From Candidatus Methanoperedentaceae archaeon (GTDB lineage: Archaea > Halobacteriota > Methanosarcinia > Methanosarcinales > Methanoperedenaceae): DNA of 64,000 nt. Of this stretch, positions 25,172-33,908 are shown piece after piece. Each line of letters begins with the position of its first letter. Positions within the stretch are counted from its first letter, which is position 1. A program made the translations under genes and the position numbers. The notes beneath the pieces are model-generated. The model made no database searches, was not told the origin of the DNA, and saw nothing but the letters and a program-made list of their open reading frames with translations. The DNA is taken from the NCBI GenBank assembly GCA_003104905.1, contig PQAS01000058.1, positions 56,927 to 120,926 of the forward strand. Reading direction: 5' to 3'.

Positions 25172-27130
25172 ATGGAAAATTTTAATAAATCTGCGGAATT
25201 GTTCTTCTTAAGAATTAAGAAACTGCCATTTTTCTTACTTGGTGAAAAGATAAAAGCGCGAAAGGAACAATTCCGTGATATGCGAATGTCTTTAAGACAG
25301 GCGCGGATTCCTATCTCCTATGAAATGTATCTATCAAATGCGGTATTTTATTCGGTAATAGCTGGTATTTTTGGGGCCGTCCTGGGTTTAATAATTGCAT
25401 ATGTCATCGTAGCCATAGTGGGTCTCCCTGACCAGATCACTCATCTTACTTTCTCCGAATCAACTGCATGGATGCTGCGATATAAGACAATATCCATTTC
25501 GATATTTATCATTCTCTTCCTTGGGGGATTGTTCGGGATCATTACGTATATGCTCTTTCTTATGTATCCGGGTTTCAGGGCCGGAGAACGAAAGGGAGAA
25601 ATTGACAAAAACCTGCCTTATGCAGTCACATACATGTATGCATTGAGCAGGGGAGGGATGAATGTAATTGAAATATTTCGCTCGTTGAGCAGTTGTTCCA
25701 GCACATATGGTGAGGTATCAAAGGAAATAGATGTCATAATCAGGGATATGGATTATTTCGGAAATGACTTACGAACAGCTCTGCAAAGCATTTGTGATGC
25801 CACCCCATCCGCGAATTTCAGGGACCTTATGCATAATCTCCTTACTGTTATTGACAGCGGCGGTGATATTCCTACTTATTTCCGGGATAAATCGGAACAA
25901 TACCTGAATAAAGCCAAAGTGGACCAGAAGGGATTCCTTGAAACCCTGGGATTGATAGCTGAATCCTATGTGACTGCTTTTGTCGCAGGGCCTTTATTTA
26001 TGATCATTCTGGGTGTCATGATGTCAGTTATGGGTTCAGGCAGCGAGATGATGATTTACGCGATAATTTATGCGGTAATTCCCATAGGTTCGATGATCTT
26101 CGTTGTAATGGTCAATATAATTACGCCAGGCTCCAGCGGCGAAGCGCCTCTTCTTCCCACCCAGAGTTATGTTGGCGAAATAATCGTACCTGAGACTGAG
26201 GAAAAGCCCAGGTATCTTGGATTCATCAAAGGAAGGAATTCCCTGAAGTTCAATGAGATGGTCCGTGATCCTTTGAAACCCCTGAGAGAAAAACCGATAA
26301 ATAGTTTAATACTGAGTTTTCCAATTACGTTAATATATGTGGTCATTTCCATTTATAATGGGATGAAATCTGCAAATTTTGTAGATTATATTGATGATAA
26401 AATCGTTTTTGCGATCTATATTCTAATAATTCCCCTGATGCTTTTCCATGAATACAAGAAGAGAAAAGAGGATAAGATACAGGAACAGATACCCGATTTC
26501 TTAAAGAAACTGGCAAGTACGAATGAGACGGGTATGACTCTTCGTGATTCAATAAAACTCATGACACGTTCTGATATTGGAATGAGCAATGAAATCAGGA
26601 AGATAAATAATGATATCGAATGGGGACTTCCGGTCAATGAAGCCCTGATAAGGTTCGCTAACCGTTTCAGGACCCATTTTATCTCCAGGTCCGTAAATTT
26701 ATTGACAAAAGCAAATGAATCAAGCGGAGATATAGGGGAAGTGTTGAATGTTGCTGCAAGAGATGTCGCAGCAGAACAGGAATTAAAGAATGAACGCAAA
26801 GTGAATATGTTCATTTATGTCGTAATTATTTACATATCGTTCATGGTTTTCGTTGGAATTATATATATAATTTCCACCACATTCCTTTCCGAGATGGTAA
26901 AAGCCGGGGAAAAGATGGCAGTAGGAGGCAGCGGGTCTGTGCCTCTCAGTCTTAGCCGTGAGAAGCTGAATATGTATAATCTCATATTCTTCCACGGGGC
27001 TCTTATTCAGGGTCTTTCATCCGGTTTGATAGCCGGGGTCATGGGTGAAGGAAATGCCCTTTCAGGATTGAAACATTCGATCGTGATGATGACTATTGGT
27101 TATCTGCTGTTCACATTGTTTGTGATTTAG
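25172..27130 (+). CDS. Type II secretion system F-family membrane platform protein (TadC/FlaJ-like, two T2SSF domains)
   Basis: This 652-aa protein has a duplicated T2SSF architecture. The first domain (about 140-330) carries LPYAVTYMYALSRGGMNVIEIFRSLS and LLTVIDSGGDIPTYFRDKSEQYL. The second (about 420-600) carries IPDFLKKLASTNETGMTLRDSIKLM and LLTKANESSGDIGEVLNVAARDV. About eight membrane helices flank these. Archaeal pilus and archaellum systems pair such a protein with the GspE-type ATPase encoded just upstream. No pilin or prepilin peptidase gene is near, so the pilins must be encoded elsewhere. Confidence 0.9.
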   Translation: MENFNKSAELFFLRIKKLPFFLLGEKIKARKEQFRDMRMSLRQARIPISYEMYLSNAVFYSVIAGIFGAVLGLIIAYVIVAIVGLPDQITHLTFSESTAWMLRYKTISISIFIILFLGGLFGIITYMLFLMYPGFRAGERKGEIDKNLPYAVTYMYALSRGGMNVIEIFRSLSSCSSTYGEVSKEIDVIIRDMDYFGNDLRTALQSICDATPSANFRDLMHNLLTVIDSGGDIPTYFRDKSEQYLNKAKVDQKGFLETLGLIAESYVTAFVAGPLFMIILGVMMSVMGSGSEMMIYAIIYAVIPIGSMIFVVMVNIITPGSSGEAPLLPTQSYVGEIIVPETEEKPRYLGFIKGRNSLKFNEMVRDPLKPLREKPINSLILSFPITLIYVVISIYNGMKSANFVDYIDDKIVFAIYILIIPLMLFHEYKKRKEDKIQEQIPDFLKKLASTNETGMTLRDSIKLMTRSDIGMSNEIRKINNDIEWGLPVNEALIRFANRFRTHFISRSVNLLTKANESSGDIGEVLNVAARDVAAEQELKNERKVNMFIYVVIIYISFMVFVGIIYIISTTFLSEMVKAGEKMAVGGSGSVPLSLSREKLNMYNLIFFHGALIQGLSSGLIAGVMGEGNALSGLKHSIVMMTIGYLLFTLFVI

Positions 27131-27383
27131 ATGAGTTTTCCGGAAAATGTAGTATACAGCCAATACTTACCATTTCCTCACATAATAAATGGGCATACCC
27201 CACTGCCTTTGTGCAATTCATGCACATTTTCTTATTTTCCCTGTTCCTGATTTCAACAAGTTTAATAAGTAAGGGCAGATTTACTATTTTAATTTTATTT
27301 CCTTTAATATACAGTTCCTCTATTTGTTTTTGCGTATAACCTTTTCTTAATAATTGTACTCTTTCCCGGGACGTTTCAAACAT
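27111..27383 (-). CDS. Small hypothetical protein, convergent to the T2SSF gene
   Basis: This 90-aa frame has a GAGGAAT ribosome-binding site about seven bases before its ATG. The N-terminus looks like a small helix-turn-helix (RVQLLRKGYTQKQIEELYIKGN), and a C-x2-C (CMNC) and two further Cys sit in the second half. It overlaps the convergent T2SSF gene by 20 bp. The start signal supports a real gene. I do not recognise the product. Confidence 0.55.
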   Translation of the reverse strand: MFETSRERVQLLRKGYTQKQIEELYIKGNKIKIVNLPLLIKLVEIRNRENKKMCMNCTKAVGYAHLLCEEMVSIGCILHFPENSSKSQTM

Positions 27384-27579
27384 TAATATTCCTCAACACA
27401 CATTCTCGTTTTTTAGAATGACGATATTATCTTATGTTATATGATAAGCATTATTATATTTAAGTTTTCGGTAAGTATATATAAGAGAATTTTTAATTTT
27501 TTTGGGTTATAAATTATCTTTTTTTTTCAAAAATTATTTCATAGAAAAATTATAATGTATATAAATTGAATTAGTATCA

Positions 27580-28539
27580 ATGAAAATCAGTGAACTTAAC
27601 GAGCGGGCCTTAATTGAACATATTCAAGGGCTACTTGCCAGGCCCGGAATAAAAACGGAAGTTTGCGCCGGGGAAGATGATTGCGCGGTTCTTGATATGG
27701 GGGGAGATGATTATCTTCTTTCAACTACGGATATGCTTCATCGGGAGACAGATTTTCCGCCGCAGATGTCAGGCTGGCAGATAGGGTGGATGTCAGCGGC
27801 TGTGAACCTTAGCGACCTTGCTTCAAAAGGTGCAAAGCCTCTGGGAATTCTAATGGCTATCGGAATTCCACCTGATACGGAACTTGATTTTTTTGATGAT
27901 ATAATTAAAGGAATGGATGACTGCGCACAAATATCAGGGACACAGGTCATCGGCGGCGATATGGATTCACACCGTGAACTGACGATTACGGGAACTGCAC
28001 TGGGACTTGTAAATAAAGACTTGCTTATAAGGAGGAGCGGGGCAAATCCCGGAGACATCGTTTGCGTAACAGGAAATCTTGGAACTGCAGGGGCGGCGCT
28101 TATTTCACTGCAAAAGAAAATTGCAGTAAATAAAAAGATACTAAAGGCCTTATTTGAACCCTTCCCAAGAATAAATGAGGGTATGGCGCTGGTAAAAACA
28201 CGCGCAATAACATCTATGATGGATATAAGCGATGGGCTGGCATTATCTCTTCACGATATAGCAAAAGCAAGTAGTGTCGGCTTTAAAATATATGAGGATA
28301 AACTTCCTGTCCTTGGGGATGTCAAAAAACAGCTGAAAGACGATGAATTGACAGAAGCGGTTGTTTTTATGGGGGGGGATTTTGAGTTATTATTCACCGT
28401 CCGTGCGGATATGATCAATGAAGCCGGAAAAGCATGCCGTTTTTCCGTAATCGGAGAAGTCATAAAAGAAGGAATTTTGATTGAAAGATCGGATGGAATA
28501 GAAAAACTTGAATGCCGCGGATTTGAACACTTCAGTTGA
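27580..28539 (+). CDS. thiL: Thiamine-monophosphate kinase
   Basis: ThiL phosphorylates thiamine monophosphate to the active cofactor thiamine diphosphate. The 319-aa protein shows family signatures: EDDCAVLDMGGDDYLLSTTDMLHRETDFP (Asp-rich Mg-ATP site), WQIGWMSAAVNLSDLASKGAKPLG, QVIGGDMDSHRELTITGTALG, TGNLGTAGAAL and MMDISDGLALSLHDIAKAS. The length is normal. Its AT-rich upstream region (27384-27579) holds a TATA-like stretch at 27475-27483. Another thiamine gene, thiD-thiN, lies at 46547 in the same window. Confidence 0.93.
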   Translation: MKISELNERALIEHIQGLLARPGIKTEVCAGEDDCAVLDMGGDDYLLSTTDMLHRETDFPPQMSGWQIGWMSAAVNLSDLASKGAKPLGILMAIGIPPDTELDFFDDIIKGMDDCAQISGTQVIGGDMDSHRELTITGTALGLVNKDLLIRRSGANPGDIVCVTGNLGTAGAALISLQKKIAVNKKILKALFEPFPRINEGMALVKTRAITSMMDISDGLALSLHDIAKASSVGFKIYEDKLPVLGDVKKQLKDDELTEAVVFMGGDFELLFTVRADMINEAGKACRFSVIGEVIKEGILIERSDGIEKLECRGFEHFS

Positions 28540-28618
28540 GAGATTTCAAAGTTAAGTATTGTACAGATAATTTTTATATCCAAAAGCTGCTTAGAGTTAT
28601 CCTAAAAGAGATGAAAAA

Positions 28619-29464
28619 ATGCCATTTAAGATCTTAAATAAACAGGAACTTGTTCCCACGATCCATTTGATGGATGTTAGCGCCCCGCGTATTGCACGAA
28701 AAGCACAGCCCGGACAGTTCGTCATTCTCAGGATAGATGGAACCGGGGAAAGGATACCCCTCACAATCGCTGATTTTGATCGCAAAAAAGGAACTATTAC
28801 GATGATCTTCCAGGCAATGGGAAAGACAACAACACAATTATCCACACTTAGAAAGGGCGATGAACTCATGGATTTCATAGGACCTCTCGGAAATCCTGCC
28901 CATATTGAAAATGAAGGCACTGTGATCCTTGTTGGAGGCGGCGTAGGGGTGGCGCCTGTTTTCCCCCAGGCCCGCGCTTTCAAGGAAGCCGGGAATAAAG
29001 TCATTTCCATAATCGGTGCCCGCAGTGCAAACCTCCTGTTATGGGAAGACAGGATGAGGGATGTCAGCGATGAGCTGTTTATCACCACCGATGATGGTAC
29101 GAAAGGCCACCATGGTTTTGTGACCGATATTGTCAAAAAAATCCTGGAAAGCCGGACAAAAGTAGACAGGGTGATAGCTATTGGCCCTCCTGTAATGATG
29201 CGGGCGGTCGCCGGCGTTACAAAGCCATTTAATGTAAAGACCATAGTAAGCCTAAATTCAATAATGGTTGATGGAACAGGTATGTGCGGCGCCTGCAGGG
29301 TGCTTGTTGGTAATGAAACAAAGTTCGCCTGCGTGGATGGTCCTGAATTTGACGCACATCTTGTGGATTTTACACTGCTGATGAACAGGCTTGCCATTTA
29401 CCAGGCTGAGGAAAAGATCTCATTTGAAAAATATAAATGTGAGAGGGAGGGATGCAAATGTTAG
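28619..29464 (+). CDS. FAD/NAD(P)- and [2Fe-2S]-binding reductase subunit (NfnA/SudB-like)
   Basis: This 281-aa protein is of the dihydroorotate dehydrogenase electron-transfer subunit/ferredoxin-NADP reductase family. An FAD-binding beta-barrel is followed by an NAD(P)-binding half (VILVGGGVGVAPVFPQARAFKEAG) and a C-terminal [2Fe-2S] Cys cluster (MCGACRVLVGNETKFACVDGPEFDAHLVDF). It overlaps the next gene by 13 bp. Together the pair matches NfnAB (NADH-dependent reduced ferredoxin:NADP oxidoreductase) or sulfide dehydrogenase SudBA. The exact electron partners cannot be told from sequence. Confidence 0.9.
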   Translation: MPFKILNKQELVPTIHLMDVSAPRIARKAQPGQFVILRIDGTGERIPLTIADFDRKKGTITMIFQAMGKTTTQLSTLRKGDELMDFIGPLGNPAHIENEGTVILVGGGVGVAPVFPQARAFKEAGNKVISIIGARSANLLLWEDRMRDVSDELFITTDDGTKGHHGFVTDIVKKILESRTKVDRVIAIGPPVMMRAVAGVTKPFNVKTIVSLNSIMVDGTGMCGACRVLVGNETKFACVDGPEFDAHLVDFTLLMNRLAIYQAEEKISFEKYKCEREGCKC

Positions 29465-30825
29465 GCCGCCAGAAGATGCCGGAGCAGGACCCGAAGGTCC
29501 GGCGTGCTAATTTCAATGAAGTAGCGCTTGGTTTTACGCAAGAGCAGGCAATAGAAGAGGCAAAACGATGCCTCCAGTGTAAAAAACCCAAATGCGTTGA
29601 AGGCTGTCCTGTTGAAGTCAGGATCCCTGATTTTATAAAATATGTGGCAGCAGGTGATTTTGACCGCGCGATAAAAGAGATCAAGACTGTTAATGCGCTT
29701 CCTGCTATTTGCGGGCGTGTATGCCCCCAGGAGACCCAGTGCGAAGCATCATGTATTCTTGGAAAGAAGGGAGAACCAGTGTCAGTAGGCAGGTTAGAGC
29801 GCTTTGTCTCAGATAATGAACAAGAGTCGCAAATCCCAAAAAAGCCAGGGTCAAAAGGGAAGAAAGTTGCCGTTGTCGGTTCTGGCCCTGCCGGATTAAC
29901 AGCAGCGGCAGACCTTGCAAGAATGGGTTATTCAGTCACTATTTTTGAGGCGCTGCATGAGGCAGGGGGTGTTCTAACCTATGGAATTCCGGAATTCCGA
30001 CTTCCGAAAGATATCGTCCGTGCGGAGGTGGAGTATGTTAAAAAACTCGGTGTTACACTGCTTCTCGATTCGGTAATCGGGAAAATTGACACCGTGGATG
30101 AATTGCTGTGTGATTTCGATGCAGTTTTCCTTGGAACAGGGGCAGGATTGCCTGTGTTCCTTAATATTGATGGAGAGAACCTGAATGGCGTGTATTCAGC
30201 CAATGAGTTCCTGACGCGTGTGAATCTAATGAAATCCTATAAATTCCCGGACTATGATACACCCATCAAGAAAGGAAAACATGTAGTAGTCGTAGGAGGA
30301 GGTAATGTGGCTATGGACTCGGCCAGATGCGCCCTGCGGCTGGGGGCGGATGAAGTAACGATCGTTTACAGGCGCAGTGAAGAAGAAATGCCGGCGCGGG
30401 CTGAAGAGATTGAACATGCAAAGGAAGAGGGGATCAAGTTCAGGCTTCTTACAAATCCCATAAGGCTCAATGGGGATGCCAAAAACTGGGTTAATGATAT
30501 TGAATGTATCAATATGTACCTTTGCGAACCTGATGAGTCAGGAAGATGCAAACCCATGCCACTTACAGGTTCGGAACACAGGATAGAAACGGATGTTGTT
30601 ATCATTGCTATCGGGACATCACCAAATCCACTTGTGCCAAGAACCACCAGCGGGCTTGAAATATCAAAGCGCGGGACAATCATTGCCAAAGAAAATGGCC
30701 AGACTTCGAAAAAAGGAGTATATGCAGGAGGCGATGCCGTCACAGGGTCTGCAACCGTGATCAGTGCAATGGGCGCCGGAAAAATAGCGGCACGGGCTAT
30801 AGATGAATATCTGAAATCCAATTAA
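29452..30825 (+). CDS. Glutamate synthase small-subunit-like flavoprotein (NfnB/SudA/GltA-like)
   Basis: This 457-aa protein opens with the adrenodoxin-like Fe-S region (AKRCLQCKKPKCVEGCPVEVRIPDFI, ICGRVCPQETQCEASCILGKKGEPVSVG). An FAD-binding GxGxxG follows (VAVVGSGPAGLTAAADLARMGYSV), then an NAD(P)-binding GxGxxA-type site (VVVVGGGNVAMDSARCALRLGADEV) and a final GDAVTG box. The archaeal homologue was first named glutamate synthase, but without the large subunit it more likely acts with the upstream subunit as an electron-bifurcating or NADPH:acceptor oxidoreductase. ATGs at 29452 and 29458 are both possible starts. Confidence 0.9.
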   Translation: MQMLGRQKMPEQDPKVRRANFNEVALGFTQEQAIEEAKRCLQCKKPKCVEGCPVEVRIPDFIKYVAAGDFDRAIKEIKTVNALPAICGRVCPQETQCEASCILGKKGEPVSVGRLERFVSDNEQESQIPKKPGSKGKKVAVVGSGPAGLTAAADLARMGYSVTIFEALHEAGGVLTYGIPEFRLPKDIVRAEVEYVKKLGVTLLLDSVIGKIDTVDELLCDFDAVFLGTGAGLPVFLNIDGENLNGVYSANEFLTRVNLMKSYKFPDYDTPIKKGKHVVVVGGGNVAMDSARCALRLGADEVTIVYRRSEEEMPARAEEIEHAKEEGIKFRLLTNPIRLNGDAKNWVNDIECINMYLCEPDESGRCKPMPLTGSEHRIETDVVIIAIGTSPNPLVPRTTSGLEISKRGTIIAKENGQTSKKGVYAGGDAVTGSATVISAMGAGKIAARAIDEYLKSN

Positions 30826-30926
30826 AGACTTTACTTCGGGGAACACAATATCTATCAGATAGATTTAAGTTATTGAGGTTTACAAGCTATCTTGAGTTGA
30901 TGCATTTGGAGGAAGGTTTCGATTTA

Positions 30927-31607
30927 ATGGCCCCCGGGATAGAGGAAAAAAATCCTGAAGATAAAGAACCGGCAGTCCTTAAAAACACATTAAAAGATTT
31001 TGGCGTGATTATTGGGTTTATTTTTGTTTATATCATTTTTTATCAGTACGTTTCAACAGGTGATATCAGTAATGGAATTGATTTGCAGAATGATGTTAAT
31101 TTGATTTTGTCCGACACACAAAATTTTTCTTCAGTTTCCGCTTCAGTTTCCGCTTCAGCTCCTTCTTCGTCTTCCTCTTCGTCTCCCTCTTCAGCTCCTT
31201 CTTCGTCTCCCTCTTCGTCTCCTTCTTCAGCTCCCTCCTCGTCTCCACCTCCCGTGGTAACTTCAGTTCCTGCCTCTTCTCCTTTTCCTGTCGCTACTTC
31301 AGTTCCTGTAGAAAGTCCTGATCCAGTTGAACCTAAAATTCATGCAGTAAGAATGGATGTTAATGGTTTCTATCCGGATGTCATATCAATAAATAAGTCG
31401 GATACTATTATCTGGACCAATGTGGAAAACCAAAGGATGAGGGTTGTTCTTTTGAGCAAAGAAGGTCTATTTGAAAACAATGTCATGATAGAAAATAATA
31501 GATTTGAATATCAATTCAACCAGCAGGGAAATTATTCATTCGTTCTGGCTGAAAATCCTTCTCTGATTGAATATCCAAAAGCAAACGGAAAAGTGATAGT
31601 AAATTAA
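30927..31607 (+). CDS. Membrane-anchored cupredoxin-like protein with Ser/Pro-rich linker
   Basis: ATG 30927 follows a GGAGGAAGG site and gives 226 aa. One membrane helix (FGVIIGFIFVYIIFYQYV) is followed by a linker (about 75-130) almost wholly Ser, Pro and Ala. A C-terminal beta domain of cupredoxin type comes next (NGFYPDVISINKSDTIIWTNVENQRMRVVL...FNQQGNYSFVL). The usual copper ligands (Cys and two His) are absent, so it may not bind a type 1 copper. The linker would place the domain away from the membrane. Confidence 0.65.
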   Translation: MAPGIEEKNPEDKEPAVLKNTLKDFGVIIGFIFVYIIFYQYVSTGDISNGIDLQNDVNLILSDTQNFSSVSASVSASAPSSSSSSSPSSAPSSSPSSSPSSAPSSSPPPVVTSVPASSPFPVATSVPVESPDPVEPKIHAVRMDVNGFYPDVISINKSDTIIWTNVENQRMRVVLLSKEGLFENNVMIENNRFEYQFNQQGNYSFVLAENPSLIEYPKANGKVIVN

Positions 31608-31654
31608 CGACTGCTATCGCAAACCTAATATTATATTCAAGAATAATAGGTATC

Positions 31655-32341
31655 ATGAAATATCCCCCAACAAATCTTATTCAGGCATTTGGTCTTGCGG
31701 ACGCATGGGCACAGGCTGTGATTTTTGTTATAAAGAACGGCATGGAGATAAAAACAGAGTACGGTCCCATGTCAAAGGATATTTGTTCGGTCATTGAGAT
31801 TCGTGAGCCTTTTGCAGAACCCATGCTGCACCCCCAGTTCCCTACAAAGGAATTGCATGTTAAGGAGTATGTGCGGCAGTGGGAGAGGGATTATGACTGG
31901 AAAAAACAGGGATTTGAGTATAATTATATGGATAGGCTCATAAATTACCCGTCACGCACAAAGGATGTTGACCAGCTAAAAGCCATAAAAGACCTTCTTC
32001 CCAGGGGTGTTTCAAGAAGGCGCCAGGCAATAACCTGGATTCCGGAACGCGATCTTTTTGTAACTGAAGACCAGCCCTGCCTGCAAAGGCTCTGGGTGAG
32101 AGTAATTGGAGAAGGAATTGCGGAAATGCACTGCATGTGGCGCTCTCGCGACCTTTTTGCAGCCTGGAACAGCAATATGGTGGGTCTTGTTACTATGATC
32201 AAAAGAGAAGTGCTTGAGCCCAATAATCTCAAACTCGTAAAGATTGTGGATTTCTGCAACTCGCTTCATATTTATGAGGCTGACTGGGAAGAGGCATCAA
32301 AGGTAAGGCCATTGCCAAGAAGCCCGCAGATGATGAGGTGA
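31655..32341 (+). CDS. thyA: Thymidylate synthase, archaeal methanogen type
   Basis: This 228-aa protein makes dTMP from dUMP. The catalytic Cys142 lies in DQPCLQRLWVR, which matches the PCLQ box. The downstream MHCMWRSRDLFAAWNSNMVGL matches the RSRD / N dUMP-binding region, and FCNSLHIYE the H-x-Y motif. It is shorter than bacterial ThyA and of the form seen in methanogens, which probably use a methanopterin-type one-carbon donor. It is a single gene. Confidence 0.9.
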   Translation: MKYPPTNLIQAFGLADAWAQAVIFVIKNGMEIKTEYGPMSKDICSVIEIREPFAEPMLHPQFPTKELHVKEYVRQWERDYDWKKQGFEYNYMDRLINYPSRTKDVDQLKAIKDLLPRGVSRRRQAITWIPERDLFVTEDQPCLQRLWVRVIGEGIAEMHCMWRSRDLFAAWNSNMVGLVTMIKREVLEPNNLKLVKIVDFCNSLHIYEADWEEASKVRPLPRSPQMMR

Positions 32342-32423
32342 GCCAGCGTTTATTTGCGTTATCTGCTAACCAACAATCCTTCAGAAGAATTAAATATTAT
32401 TCTAACAAACAAGATACTATTCA

Positions 32424-32828
32424 ATGAAAATTAAATCCGAGAAATCTCTGGAATCTGACTTATCCGATGTTATTACAAAGATAAGATACTTTGGAGGAGA
32501 CCGGATTAAATTTATTGTTTTATATGGTTCCGCAGCAAAAAGGAAAAGTACAAATTTATCAGATATTGACATTGCGGTTTTTTACAGTGGAGATAAAAGG
32601 GAAAGATTTCAGTTCAGGGTGAAAATCCTTGGCAGGATTGGCAATAAATTTGACATTCAAAATTATCAGGACCTGCCGTTATATGTTCAGAACGAAATAT
32701 TATCAAGTGGTGAAGTACTCTATTTCAGTGATTATACAGAGATTTTTAATACATTCATGAAAACCATCAGAGAATTTGAGGATTTTAAGCCGCACCTTGA
32801 GTTGTATTATTCAAGTATGGGGGTTTAA
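32424..32828 (+). CDS. mntA: MntA-type nucleotidyltransferase antitoxin
   Basis: This 134-aa minimal nucleotidyltransferase has the GSAAKRKSTNLSDIDIAVF motif (GSxxx...SDxD). MntA antitoxins neutralise HepT by adding AMP units to its active-site tyrosine. The next gene encodes HepT and begins 2 nt after this stop, so the two form a standard toxin-antitoxin operon. Confidence 0.85.
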   Translation: MKIKSEKSLESDLSDVITKIRYFGGDRIKFIVLYGSAAKRKSTNLSDIDIAVFYSGDKRERFQFRVKILGRIGNKFDIQNYQDLPLYVQNEILSSGEVLYFSDYTEIFNTFMKTIREFEDFKPHLELYYSSMGV

Positions 32829-32830
32829 TT

Positions 32831-33271
32831 TTGGAAAAATTGGATCGTGTTCGCATCCTTTCGAAACTTGATGAGATGATAAAATATGTCGAAGAACTGC
32901 AAAGTATGCTTCCGGATCAAGAAGAGTATCTGCATGATCTCATTAGAAGGAGAGCCTGCGAGAAAACAATTGAAGTGGCAATTGAATCCTTAATCGATGT
33001 TTGCGCAATGATAGTGTCTGCGCAACAATTTGGATTACCTGAGACTGAAGAAAACATCTTTGACATGCTTATTGAAAAAAAAGTATTGAGTAGTAAGTTA
33101 GGGGAAAAACTGAAAGACATGAAAGGATTCCGAAATATCCTGATTCACCGTTATGGACATGTTGATGATGAAATAGTATATTATAATTTAAGTAGCCATA
33201 TGAATGATTTTTATGAATTTGAAAATGCTGTTGAATTATATTTACAATTCATTTCCCGTACTCTTCCTTGA
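32831..33271 (+). CDS. hepT: HepT-like RNase toxin (DUF86)
   Basis: This 146-aa helical protein starts at TTG 32831. The HEPN catalytic motif R-x4-H-x-Y is intact in FRNILIHRYGHV, including the Tyr that MntA modifies. The preceding helices (KTIEVAIESLIDVCAMIVSAQQFGLPET) match the DUF86/HepT form. It overlaps the convergent TrkA-like gene by 23 bp. Since the motif is complete, the toxin is probably active when MntA is absent. Confidence 0.88.
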   Translation: MEKLDRVRILSKLDEMIKYVEELQSMLPDQEEYLHDLIRRRACEKTIEVAIESLIDVCAMIVSAQQFGLPETEENIFDMLIEKKVLSSKLGEKLKDMKGFRNILIHRYGHVDDEIVYYNLSSHMNDFYEFENAVELYLQFISRTLP

Positions 33272-33908
33272 ATTTTGAAATCTGCTCACTGTTCCCGATA
33301 ATGGCAAGAGTCATACCTTCCTTCATGAGAATAGTCGGGTCTATATCTGTGGTTGTCTTTCCATTCTCTTCTATCCCGATAATTGTGCAGCCTATTTTTG
33401 AACGGATACATGCCTGAGCAATGCTTTTCCCGGCAAGAATCGAGCCGGAGATGATTTGATGTTTTCCAATTTCAAGGCCCTGGAGCATCAAAATGCTGTC
33501 CTCCTCATGCCCAAGTGCGATATGCACAAGCATCTGGCCCGCAACTATGGAAAGAGAAGCAACGTAATCCGCACCCGCCCTGTATATTTTGTCGATGGAT
33601 TTTGTAGAATTCGCCCTTGAAAGTATTATACTATGAGGATTAACATTCCTTGCAATTAGCGTTGTAAAAATAATATCATCATCATTGTTCAAGGCAATAA
33701 TGATCGTGGAAGCATTGGCCAGGCCTGCCCGCCGTAAAATCTCTTCATCGGTGCCATTACCGATAACATATTCAAATCCTTTATCTTTCAGCTTCGATTC
33801 ATTCGTATCTATCACAACATAATAGACATGCGCTTTTTCAAGTACTGCAGCTATACTTCGTCCCACATCGCCATAACCGATAAGTATGAAATGCTTTCTC
33901 ATTGTCAC
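33249..33908 (-). CDS. TrkA/RCK potassium-channel regulatory protein
   Basis: This 219-aa protein has an N-terminal Rossmann RCK_N domain (HFILIGYGDVGRSIAAVLEKAHVYYVVID) and an RCK_C domain (EIGKHQIISGSILAGKSIAQACI). It lacks membrane segments. RCK proteins bind NAD(H), ATP or ligands and gate K+ channels. Its start overlaps the stop of the upstream channel gene by 4 bp (ATGA), so it is co-translated with it and probably forms the second gating ring component. Confidence 0.87.
   Translation of the reverse strand: MTMRKHFILIGYGDVGRSIAAVLEKAHVYYVVIDTNESKLKDKGFEYVIGNGTDEEILRRAGLANASTIIIALNNDDDIIFTTLIARNVNPHSIILSRANSTKSIDKIYRAGADYVASLSIVAGQMLVHIALGHEEDSILMLQGLEIGKHQIISGSILAGKSIAQACIRSKIGCTIIGIEENGKTTTDIDPTILMKEGMTLAIIGNSEQISKFKEEYGK

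Noticed and set aside
28597..29397. 266-codon minus-strand frame
   Set aside because: It is antisense to the NfnA-like gene, with no family motifs.
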